A stretch of 13,513 nucleotides of DNA from an uncultured Mycoplasma sp. (GTDB lineage Bacteria > Bacillota_I > Bacilli_A > RF39 > UBA660). The translations under genes were made by a program, and so were the position numbers. The stretch's first letter is position 1. The number at the start of each line of letters is the position of its first letter. Below the pieces are notes generated by a model, which was not told the origin of the DNA, made no database searches, and saw only the letters and a program-made list of their open reading frames with translations. The stretch covers positions 1 through 13,513 of the forward strand of contig CAJLUG010000008.1 in assembly GCA_905209745.1 (NCBI GenBank). The letters are read 5' to 3'. Below are positions 1 to 6,107 of the stretch, piece after piece.

Positions 1-2
1 TA

Positions 3-1265
3 AATACAATGCATTCTAGAGCAGGAGCACAAGTTCCATTTTCATCTGTAAACTTTGGAACAGATACTTCTCCAGAAGGTAGAATGGTTATTAAAAACTT
101 TTTACTTTCTGCAGATAGAGGACTTGGAAAAGGAGAAACACCAATCTTTCCAGTATCTATTTTCAAAGTAAAAGAAGGAGTTAATTATAATAAAGAAGAT
201 CCTAACTATGATTTATTTAGATTGGCTTGTAAGGTTTCTGCTAAGAGACTTTTCCCTAACTTTGCATTTATTGATGCTCCATTCAATTTACAATATTATA
301 AACCTGGAGATATCAATACCGAAATTGCTTATATGGGATGTCGTACCAGAGTGATTGGAGATGTAACTTCTCCTGATAATGAAGTAGTTACTGGTCGTGG
401 AAACTTATCATTTACAACTATTAATTTACCAAGACTTGGAATTAAATATGGAATTGCTTTAAAAGAACGTGATAAAGCAGATATGGAAGGATTCTATAAA
501 GAACTTGGAGAAATTATGGATATGGTAAGAGATCAATTACTTGAGCGTTTTGAAGTTCAATGTAATAAACATAATTACAATTTCCCATTCTTACTTGGAC
601 AAGGTGTATGGACAAATGGTGAAAAGTTAAAACCTACGGATAGACTTAGAAAAGTATGGAAACATGGAAGTTTATCTACTGGATTTATTGGACTTGCAGA
701 GTGTTTAAAAGCTCTTACTGGAAAACATCATGGAGAAAGTGAAGAGAGTCAAAAACTTGGATTAGAAATCATTGGTTTTATGAGAAAACGTTGTGATGAA
801 AATTCTAAGAAGTATAATTTAAACTTTACTTGTCTTGCTACTCCTGCTGAGGGATTATCTGGTAGATTTACTGCAATCGATCGAGCAATCTATGGAAAGA
901 TTAAAGGAGTTACGGATAGAGAGTATTATACAAACTCATTCCATGTTCCAGTATATTATCATATTAGTATTAGCGATAAGATTGAAAAAGAAGCTCCTTA
1001 TCATGCATTTACGAATGGTGGTCATATTTCTTATATTGAGTTAGATGGAGATACAGCTTCTAATGTAGATGCTTTTGAAAAGGTTATTCGTATTATGAAA
1101 GAAGCTGGTATAGGATATGGTGCTATTAACCATCCAGTTGATCGTGATCCTGTTTGTGGATATGTTGGAGTGATTAACGATGTTTGTCCTAAATGTGGAC
1201 GTCGTGAATTTGAGGGTGTTCCAATGGAAAAGATAAATAACATTGAAAGTCAATGTTGTGAATAA
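3..1265 (+). CDS. nrdD: Anaerobic ribonucleoside-triphosphate reductase large subunit NrdD, 5'-truncated by the window and lacking its C-terminal glycyl-radical loop
   Basis: This class III ribonucleotide reductase converts ribonucleotides to deoxyribonucleotides in the cytoplasm under anoxia. The reading frame is open from the window edge, so only the 3' part is present. Numbering from the internal Met at position 9, family motifs are HSRAGAQVPFSS (2-13), MGCRTRV around Cys111, a TINLPRLG stretch, and FTCLATPAEGLSGRF with Cys275. Cys111 and Cys275 are candidate active-site or redox cysteines, but I cannot assign them firmly. The C-terminal zinc-ribbon region shows Cys383, then CPKC at 393-396. 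That is three cysteines where four are usual; two more sit in the extreme tail (QCCE, 415-418). The protein stops before the arginine-rich RVTGYL glycyl-radical motif that normally ends NrdD. That motif is encoded by the next small gene in another frame. The gene heads an apparent operon with that peptide and nrdG. Confidence 0.93.
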   Translation, partial: NTMHSRAGAQVPFSSVNFGTDTSPEGRMVIKNFLLSADRGLGKGETPIFPVSIFKVKEGVNYNKEDPNYDLFRLACKVSAKRLFPNFAFIDAPFNLQYYKPGDINTEIAYMGCRTRVIGDVTSPDNEVVTGRGNLSFTTINLPRLGIKYGIALKERDKADMEGFYKELGEIMDMVRDQLLERFEVQCNKHNYNFPFLLGQGVWTNGEKLKPTDRLRKVWKHGSLSTGFIGLAECLKALTGKHHGESEESQKLGLEIIGFMRKRCDENSKKYNLNFTCLATPAEGLSGRFTAIDRAIYGKIKGVTDREYYTNSFHVPVYYHISISDKIEKEAPYHAFTNGGHISYIELDGDTASNVDAFEKVIRIMKEAGIGYGAINHPVDRDPVCGYVGVINDVCPKCGRREFEGVPMEKINNIESQCCE

Positions 1266-1294
1266 AAAGAAAAATAAAGAAAGAGGTGTGTATT

Positions 1295-1459
1295 ATGGAA
1301 AAAATCGTTGGAGAAGGTCAAAAATTTGAAAGAATTAGAAGGGTTACTGGATATCTAGCAGGAGATGTTTCTAGATTCAATAATGGTAAACGTGCAGAAG
1401 AGAGAGATCGTGTAAAACATTCTGGTGTAAAAGAAATTCTTGCTAAAGAAGGAAAGTAA
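1295..1459 (+). CDS. Stand-alone glycyl-radical domain of NrdD (54 aa)
   Basis: This 54-residue protein contains RRVTGYLAGDVSRFNNGKRA followed by EERDRVKH. That is the conserved C-terminal glycyl-radical loop of class III ribonucleotide reductases, with the predicted radical glycine at Gly19. It lies 29 nt after the nrdD stop in a different frame (nrdD is in frame 0, this gene in frame 2). It has its own good ribosome binding site (AAGAGGTG, about 6 nt before the ATG). It ends 1 nt before the nrdG start, so the three genes look co-translated. I infer that it docks non-covalently on NrdD and is the true target of NrdG, in the way the small protein GrcA/YfiD supplies a replacement glycyl domain to pyruvate formate-lyase. 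A frameshift or assembly error is the alternative. The dedicated ribosome binding site and the several stops between the genes argue against that. Confidence 0.85.
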   Translation: MEKIVGEGQKFERIRRVTGYLAGDVSRFNNGKRAEERDRVKHSGVKEILAKEGK

Positions 1460-1460
1460 A

Positions 1461-2012
1461 ATGAAAATTCGTTTGGCTGCTTATTTACAACCTGATTCTA
1501 TTGTTGATGGTGAAGGTGTTCGGACAGTATTATGGACACAAGGTTGTCCACATCACTGTCCTGGATGTCATAATGCTAGTACATGGGATATGGATGGAGG
1601 AGCTTTGATTGATGTAGATGAAGTAATTAGAGAACTTAAAAAGATAAAGAATCAAGATGGAATTACGTTATCAGGTGGAGATCCTGTTTGGCAAGCAGAT
1701 GCTTGTTATGAGATTAGTAAAGCTGCTCACTCTATAGGACTTAATGTATGGTGTTATACCGGTTATACGTATGAAGAAATGTTACAAAATCCTAAAGCTA
1801 GACGTTTACTTGATCAGGTTGATATTTTAGTAGATGGAAAATTTATATTAGAAGAAAAAAGTTATGATCTTTATTTTCGTGGATCTAGAAATCAAAGAAT
1901 TATCGATGTAGCAAAAAGTTTAGAACAAGGTCGAGTGGTATTAGTAGAAAAATATATGAAAGATAAAGATTATAATGAAGTATATCAAAAACCAGATTAT
2001 CTATTTGTATAA
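1461..2012 (+). CDS. nrdG: Anaerobic ribonucleotide reductase activating enzyme NrdG (radical SAM)
   Basis: NrdG uses S-adenosylmethionine and a [4Fe-4S] cluster to abstract a hydrogen from the glycine of NrdD. The 183-residue protein has the radical-SAM cysteine triad CPHHCPGC (Cys29, Cys33, Cys36; C-x3-C-x2-C), the early GEGVRTVLWTQGC segment typical of NrdG, and a GGDP-type SAM-binding motif at residues 72-75. Its length is normal for the family. I chose the ATG at 1461 because AGGAAAG lies just upstream, and because a longer in-frame start at 1440 would overlap the glycyl-radical peptide. It follows that peptide by 1 nt, matching the usual nrdD-nrdG order. An intrinsic terminator overlaps its stop codon. 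Confidence 0.95.
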   Translation: MKIRLAAYLQPDSIVDGEGVRTVLWTQGCPHHCPGCHNASTWDMDGGALIDVDEVIRELKKIKNQDGITLSGGDPVWQADACYEISKAAHSIGLNVWCYTGYTYEEMLQNPKARRLLDQVDILVDGKFILEEKSYDLYFRGSRNQRIIDVAKSLEQGRVVLVEKYMKDKDYNEVYQKPDYLFV

Positions 2013-2025
2013 TCTGGTTTTTTTG
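1987..2025 (+). terminator. Intrinsic terminator overlapping the nrdG stop
   Basis: A perfect 10-bp stem, ACCAGATTAT (1991-2000) with ATAATCTGGT (2009-2018), has an 8-nt loop, is preceded by A residues and followed by a run of seven Ts. The TAA stop of nrdG lies inside the right arm, so the last codons of the gene form the left arm. Confidence 0.9.
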
Positions 2026-2050
2026 ACAATTTTTTTAATTTTATTATATC
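2023..2050 (+). promoter_or_regulatory. Possible sigma-A promoter at the head of the intergenic stretch
   Basis: TTGACA (2023-2028) is a consensus -35 box, followed after 16 nt by TATATC (2045-2050), a moderate -10. It would drive a short untranslated transcript starting near 2057 that runs into the hairpins at 2087-2232. The region is very AT-rich and the TTGACA overlaps the nrdG terminator T-run, so chance is a real possibility. Confidence 0.4.
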
Positions 2051-2086
2051 AGAATGGTCCCATATACAACTAATAGAGCGAAAAAT

Positions 2087-2121
2087 AAATTAGAGGAAGA
2101 AATACTCTAATTTTCTTTTTC
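2087..2121 (+). terminator. Terminator-like hairpin 1 in the nrdG-downstream intergenic region
   Basis: A perfect 9-bp stem, AAATTAGAG (2087-2095) with CTCTAATTT (2105-2113), has a 9-nt loop and is followed by TCTTTTTCT. It has the shape of an intrinsic terminator, but no protein gene lies between it and the nrdG terminator, so it would end either read-through or a small RNA. Confidence 0.5.
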
Positions 2122-2232
2122 TTAAAAACTGTCCGTAAGTAAGATACGAATTAATCACTGACTGACAGTTTTTTAAATCTTTATTTTAAAAGCATTTGCG
2201 AGGACGTTTTATACGTCCGATAAATGCTTTTT
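2122..2232 (+). other. Two further stacked hairpins; candidate structured RNA or leader of the next gene
   Basis: The first hairpin pairs AAAAACTGTC (2124-2133) with GACAGTTTTT (2164-2173), a perfect 10-bp stem enclosing a 30-nt loop that itself can form a 4-bp CGTA/TACG hairpin (2134-2148). The second pairs AAAAGCATTT (2188-2197) with AAATGCTTTT (2222-2231) and GGACGT (2202-2207) with ACGTCC (2213-2218). Its internal loop could form tandem G.A pairs (G2200, A2201 with G2219, A2220), and a T-run follows. I do not recognise a known riboswitch or sRNA family. The rest of the 309-nt gap (2233-2300) is T-rich with no gene visible. Confidence 0.45.
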
Positions 2233-2303
2233 TCGTTTTTTTTTTCACATTTTCTTTTGTTTTCAAATATAGTTCTTTTTTCTTTCTTTTGATTGTGGTA
2301 ATA

Positions 2304-2309
2304 TATAAT
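2304..2309 (+). promoter_or_regulatory. Possible -10 box for the membrane-protein gene
   Basis: TATAAT lies 13 nt upstream of the ATG at 2322. I see no convincing -35 box at 16-18 nt upstream. If it is used, the leader would be very short and the hairpins at 2087-2232 would not be in the mRNA. Confidence 0.3.
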
Positions 2310-2321
2310 AGAGGGAAGTCT

Positions 2322-3035
2322 ATGAAGAAGTTTATCAATAAAAATAATCAGTCAGTAGTACATAGAGCAGTTTATGAAAAAAGAATCATGTTTAAGATAT
2401 TTATTTGTATTTTTTATTTGATTGCAATTACTATTTTAGTTTTATGTATTCATGAACTTTATGAAGAAAAATTTAAAATTACTCCATGGAGTGAAGTTGA
2501 GTCTACAGATGAGTATACGAGTATTAAAATATCTAAGATGAGTGAAGCGTTTGCTTATTATGAGAAAACAAATAAAGAAATACACTTTGTAATTGAACAA
2601 GAAGATACAGGACTTTGGCATACTTATTTGATTGCGATTGATAAAGATGATTATGATAAGTATAAAAATATTATTGATTATACTTATGAGAGAACTACGG
2701 AAGTACCTGAAGCTATTACTGTGTATGGGTATCCTGTTGTGATTGATGATGAATTGAAGCAGTTAGCAATTTCTAATATTAATAACTTTGTACCTAAAGA
2801 AAATGAAGTTGTGATTGATAATGATAATTTTAATACTTATCTTACTAATAGTTATTTAGATACGACGATTCCTTATCAGGAAGAGTTTAGTATTCTATTA
2901 TGTTTTATCATTATTGTTTTTGTCATTGTTATTTTGATGTTTATTTTGACTATTTTTGATAAAGATAAGGTTGTTTATCGTAAAGTAGGAGATGTTTACG
3001 AGAAGAAAAAGAAGAAGTTATTTGCTCGTAAGTAA
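2322..3035 (+). CDS. Two-span membrane protein of unknown function
   Basis: I do not recognise a family. The 237-residue protein has a basic N-terminus, a hydrophobic segment at about 24-43, a hydrophilic acidic domain of about 145 residues, a second hydrophobic segment at about 189-212, and a very basic tail (KKKKKLFARK at the end). By the positive-inside rule both termini should be cytoplasmic and the middle domain outside the membrane. The ATG at 2322 is preceded by GAGGGAAG at good spacing. A longer in-frame start at 2196 would fall inside a terminator-like hairpin and add a spurious hydrophobic N-terminus, so I reject it. The FemX-like gene starts 49 nt downstream, so the two may be co-transcribed; a cell-envelope role is only inference. 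Confidence 0.8.
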   Translation: MKKFINKNNQSVVHRAVYEKRIMFKIFICIFYLIAITILVLCIHELYEEKFKITPWSEVESTDEYTSIKISKMSEAFAYYEKTNKEIHFVIEQEDTGLWHTYLIAIDKDDYDKYKNIIDYTYERTTEVPEAITVYGYPVVIDDELKQLAISNINNFVPKENEVVIDNDNFNTYLTNSYLDTTIPYQEEFSILLCFIIIVFVIVILMFILTIFDKDKVVYRKVGDVYEKKKKKLFARK

Positions 3036-3084
3036 TTTGATAAATTGTTTAATTTCATATATACTAATTATTGAAGGTGATAAA

Positions 3085-4314
3085 ATGCAATTTATAGAAA
3101 TTAGTAAAGAAGAATATAGAAAGTTTTGGGAAGATCATCCCTTAAAATCATTTTTATCAGCACCTGAGATTGGTGATTTACGTAAAAGTCATGGATGGGA
3201 TGTTTATTATGTTGCGGTAAAAGATGAAGAGAATATTATTGCGGCTAGTTTACTTCTTGGACATAAACGTCATTTTGGTAAGTATGAGTTTTATGCACCA
3301 AGAGGAATACTAGCTGATTTTCTAAATGAAGAAGTATTAAAATTTTTCTTAGACGAGATTTCTCGATTTGTTAAGAGCCATTCTGGATATAAATTTAGAA
3401 TGGATCCTTATCTTATTTATAAAGAAAGAGATTTAAATGGTGATGTTGTAGAAGGTGGAGTTGATCATAGTAGTGTCGTTTCCTTTTTAGAACGTTATGG
3501 ATTTATTAGAGTAAAAGAAGAAGATATGGAACAAGTTGGTTGGATGTTTTCTTTACCATTAGAAGGTAAGAGTAAAGAAGAAATTCTAAAAGAGATGAAA
3601 CCTAGTACTAGGAATACGATTCGTAAGACAGAAAAGATTGGTATTACGGTAAAAGAACTTGGTTATGATGAGTTAGACCGTTTTCAAAATATTATGGTAG
3701 AAACAGGAGAGAGAAAGAATTTTTCTGTTCGTGATTTAGAATATTATCAGAAGATGTATCAACTTTTTCATGATAGGGGAGAAGTTAAATATTATGTTAC
3801 AGAGTTAGATTTAGACTCTTATATTTTAGGACTTGAAAAAAGTTTAAGTGAAGTAGAGGAGAAGTTAGCTAGTTTAAGTGATGCAAAGTATAATGATGGA
3901 CAAAAGAAAAATTTAAATAATGAGATAGCTTCTTTTCATAAGAGAATTGAGGAAGCAAAAGAAATTATTAAAAATAAAAATACTCATGTCATTACTTTGT
4001 CAGGTTCTATGTTTATGTTAATTCAACCAGAAATTATTTATTTATCTAGTGGTAATTATATAGAGTATATGAAGTTTAATTCTCAATATTTATTACAATG
4101 GATGATGATTGAGTATGGAATAGAACATGGATTTAAAAAACATAATTTCTATGGTATTCCAGCTCATATTAATACGCATCCTAAAGATTATGGTATTTAT
4201 GAATTTAAACGTGGATTTAATGGTCAAGTAGAAGAGTTGATTGGAGAATATGAGCTACCAATTACTTGGCATTATCATCTTATAAAGTTAATACAAAAAA
4301 TAAAGAATAGATAA
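3085..4314 (+). CDS. FemAB-family (FemX/MurM-like) aminoacyltransferase
   Basis: This family uses aminoacyl-tRNA to add amino acids to the lysine side chain of peptidoglycan precursors, building the interpeptide bridge at the cytoplasmic face of the membrane. The 409-residue protein has the layout expected of FemA/FemX/MurM: two acetyltransferase-like halves, the MKPSTRNTIRKTEKIG stretch (171-186), and a charged helical insertion at about 242-299 that looks like the antiparallel coiled-coil arm. The C-terminal part carries NFYGIP (354-359) and YEFKRGFNG (372-380), which are family signatures. I chose the ATG at 3085 because of the GAAGGTGATAAA upstream; the 31 extra codons of a longer frame overlap the previous gene. 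It is convergent with ylmH, with only 3 nt between the stops. Substrate and position in the bridge cannot be told from sequence. Confidence 0.9.
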   Translation: MQFIEISKEEYRKFWEDHPLKSFLSAPEIGDLRKSHGWDVYYVAVKDEENIIAASLLLGHKRHFGKYEFYAPRGILADFLNEEVLKFFLDEISRFVKSHSGYKFRMDPYLIYKERDLNGDVVEGGVDHSSVVSFLERYGFIRVKEEDMEQVGWMFSLPLEGKSKEEILKEMKPSTRNTIRKTEKIGITVKELGYDELDRFQNIMVETGERKNFSVRDLEYYQKMYQLFHDRGEVKYYVTELDLDSYILGLEKSLSEVEEKLASLSDAKYNDGQKKNLNNEIASFHKRIEEAKEIIKNKNTHVITLSGSMFMLIQPEIIYLSSGNYIEYMKFNSQYLLQWMMIEYGIEHGFKKHNFYGIPAHINTHPKDYGIYEFKRGFNGQVEELIGEYELPITWHYHLIKLIQKIKNR

Positions 4315-4332
4315 CTCTTATTTATATTTTTT
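4298..4332. terminator. Weak bidirectional terminator candidate between femX-like gene and ylmH
   Basis: AAATAAAGA (4298-4306) pairs with TCTTATTT (4316-4323) with one bulged A. It is followed on the plus strand by ATATTTTTTT and flanked on the other side by an A-run. It spans both stop codons. The stem is nearly all A-T, so strength is doubtful. Confidence 0.35.
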
Positions 4333-4998
4333 TAAGGAAATAATCATGTTTTTAGATTTGGTTTTTCTTGTTATTCCAAGATATTGATATTTACCATGGC
4401 GTCTAATGCTAAAGACGTCATTTTCTTTTAATAGATAAGAATTTTTTTTAAGAATGTCATAGTTTAATATTATTTCTTTATTTTTTATCTTTTCTATTAC
4501 TTTAGGTCTACTGGTACCAATTACTCTAGCGATTACTGTGTCTATTCTATTACTTGATGTAATCATTTCTATTATTTCAAATTCCTTTTTATAATCTTCT
4601 AATAATTCTAGAGGTCGTTCTATTAGTTCAATTCTAGAATTTTTTATTTTTGTAAGATTAGCTTTTATATATGGAGCCATTTGTTCTAATAGGTAAATAT
4701 AGTAATGATTGTCTTTAATAATAATATCTCCAAATAATTCACTTGTAATATTTAGTGAGAAAATCGTACCTAGTATTTCTCGATGTTCTAGAGGTATTTT
4801 CGCTATGATTTCATATAATATTACTTTAGGTGGTTCTGTTATATAAAAAATATTTTTTTCACTATCTATATAGGGTTTATAGACTTGGTATGAATCCTTT
4901 TTTAGTTTTTTTGCAAGTTCTTCTTGTTCTTTGGGGTCTAAGAAAAAGGTTGGTCTATGATGTTTTAGTTTATTTAAGTTTTTTTCTGTTGTATACAT
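4318..4998 (-). CDS. ylmH: YlmH-like S4-domain RNA-binding protein
   Basis: The 226-residue protein matches the YlmH family of low-GC Gram-positives, somewhat shorter than B. subtilis YlmH. The C-terminal S4 RNA-binding domain spans about 149-205, with SSNRIDTVIARVIGTSRPK (148-166), an NKEIILNYDILKKNSYLL segment and NDVFSIRRHGKYQYLG. Family knowledge places YlmH with ribosome-associated factors; recent work implicates it in rescue of stalled 50S subunits alongside RqcH. In many Firmicutes the gene sits in the ylm/divIVA cluster near ftsZ, whereas here it stands alone between femX-like and mutY genes. The start has a strong AGGAGAG ribosome binding site, and a TATAAT with an extended TG lies upstream, so it has its own promoter. 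Confidence 0.85.
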   Translation of the reverse strand: MYTTEKNLNKLKHHRPTFFLDPKEQEELAKKLKKDSYQVYKPYIDSEKNIFYITEPPKVILYEIIAKIPLEHREILGTIFSLNITSELFGDIIIKDNHYYIYLLEQMAPYIKANLTKIKNSRIELIERPLELLEDYKKEFEIIEMITSSNRIDTVIARVIGTSRPKVIEKIKNKEIILNYDILKKNSYLLKENDVFSIRRHGKYQYLGITRKTKSKNMIISLKKYK

Positions 4999-5017
4999 AA
5001 GTCTCTCCTTTTTCTTT

Positions 5018-5026
5018 ATTATAGCA
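5018..5026 (-). promoter_or_regulatory. Extended -10 promoter of ylmH
   Basis: Read on the minus strand, TGCTATAAT is a perfect -10 with an extended TG motif, 19 nt upstream of the ylmH ATG. The -35 region is poor, as is common for extended -10 promoters. Confidence 0.7.
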
Positions 5027-5042
5027 GATATAGTAAGTTTTA

Positions 5043-5051
5043 TGGTACAAT
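5043..5051 (+). promoter_or_regulatory. Extended -10 promoter of mutY-exoA
   Basis: TGGTACAAT contains TACAAT (5046-5051) with an extended TG at the right distance. Transcription would start near 5058, giving a leader of about 15 nt before the mutY ATG. It is back-to-back with the ylmH promoter, the two -10 boxes about 23 bp apart. Confidence 0.6.
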
Positions 5052-5072
5052 ATATTTACTTGGGTGAAGCGT

Positions 5073-6107
5073 ATGAAAGATGTTGTAGATAAACTTATTC
5101 ATTGGTATTATATAAATAAAAGAGATTTACCTTGGAGAAGGGATAAGGATCCTTATCATGTATGGATATCAGAGATTATGTTGCAGCAAACGAGGATTGA
5201 GGCGGTTATTTCTTATTATTATCGTTTTATGGAAGCGTTACCTGATATTTCTTCTTTGGCTAGGGTAGATGAAGATCAGTTATTGAAGTTATGGGAAGGA
5301 CTAGGTTATTATAACAGGGCTCGTAATTTAAAGAAGGCAGCTATTATTATCATGGAAAAGTATGATGGAAAGTTTCCTACTAATTATGAGGATATTCTTT
5401 CTTTACCTGGTATTGGGGAATATACTGCTAGTGCCATTTCTTCTATTTGTTTTTCTAAAAAAGAAGTTACAGTTGACGGTAATGTGATGAGGGTATTTAC
5501 TAGGTTTTGGAATGATAATTCTAATATTTCTAAAGATTCTACTAGGAAGATGATTCGAAGAAAGTTACAAGAAATTATACCAGATGATGCAGGTAGTTTT
5601 AATGAAGGGCTTATGGAGTTAGGAGAGGTTGTTTGTCTTCCTAATGGTATTCCTAAGTGTAGTATTTGTCCGCTTCGGGATTCCTGTTATTCTTATCAAA
5701 ATAAAAACTATTTTATGTTTCCTGTAAAAGATGATCTTAAGAAAAAAGAAGAAGTAGATATTACTGTAATTATTCCTGTTTGGAATGGTAAAACGGTTGT
5801 TAGAAAAAGAAAGAGTTCTGGACTATTACATAATTTATATGAGTTTCCTAATGTAGTGGGAAGTCTTGGTATCAAAGAAGTTAAGAAGTATGGAGCGGAA
5901 TATGGAGTTGTTTGTGATATCAAACCTAGTATTCGGTATACGCATGTTTTTACACATAAAAAGTGGAAAATGAGGGCATATATTGTCTTTTTAGAAAGTG
6001 TTTCCTGTCCAAATTTGTTTTCTTCTATTGCTACTATAGAAGAGAAGTATGCTTTACCTACTGCTTTTAGTCCGTTTTTATATCAGGTGAAGGAGGAATT
6101 AATATGA
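5073..6107 (+). CDS. mutY: A/G-specific adenine DNA glycosylase MutY
   Basis: MutY removes adenine mispaired with 8-oxoguanine. The 344-residue protein has the EndoIII-fold core with WISEIMLQQT (catalytic Glu34), the helix-hairpin-helix LPGIGEYTASAI (111-122) and VDGNV with the catalytic Asp135. Four iron-sulfur cysteines are at 188, 196, 199 and 205. A NUDIX-like C-terminal domain follows, in which HVFTHKKW corresponds to the 8-oxoG-sensing FSH loop. The cysteine spacing is C-x7-C-x2-C-x5-C, one residue longer in the first interval than the usual x6. I chose the ATG at 5073 over the in-frame GTG at 5064 because GGGTGA fits as its ribosome binding site; the GTG has none. The stop overlaps the exoA start (ATGA), so the two are translationally coupled. 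Confidence 0.95.
   Translation: MKDVVDKLIHWYYINKRDLPWRRDKDPYHVWISEIMLQQTRIEAVISYYYRFMEALPDISSLARVDEDQLLKLWEGLGYYNRARNLKKAAIIIMEKYDGKFPTNYEDILSLPGIGEYTASAISSICFSKKEVTVDGNVMRVFTRFWNDNSNISKDSTRKMIRRKLQEIIPDDAGSFNEGLMELGEVVCLPNGIPKCSICPLRDSCYSYQNKNYFMFPVKDDLKKKEEVDITVIIPVWNGKTVVRKRKSSGLLHNLYEFPNVVGSLGIKEVKKYGAEYGVVCDIKPSIRYTHVFTHKKWKMRAYIVFLESVSCPNLFSSIATIEEKYALPTAFSPFLYQVKEELI

Noticed and set aside
1224..1297. Translational bypassing (ribosome hopping) between the two ATGGAAAA copies to fuse NrdD with its glycyl-radical loop.
   Set aside because: In known hops a stop codon follows the take-off codon closely; here nine more codons are read after MEKI before the stop. The downstream piece has its own good ribosome binding site and ATG, so independent translation is simpler.
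2124..2174. A known riboswitch (preQ1, SAM, fluoride, ZTP) upstream of the membrane-protein gene.
   Set aside because: I could not match any conserved core sequence of those classes; only stems are visible.
2196..2321. An N-terminal extension of the membrane protein by 42 residues.
   Set aside because: It would begin inside the third hairpin, has no ribosome binding site and adds a Phe-rich stretch coded by a T-run; the ATG at 2322 has GAGGGAAG.
5708..5923. A 71-codon minus-strand frame inside mutY.
   Set aside because: It is a shadow of the NUDIX-like part of MutY, with no start signals or recognisable content.
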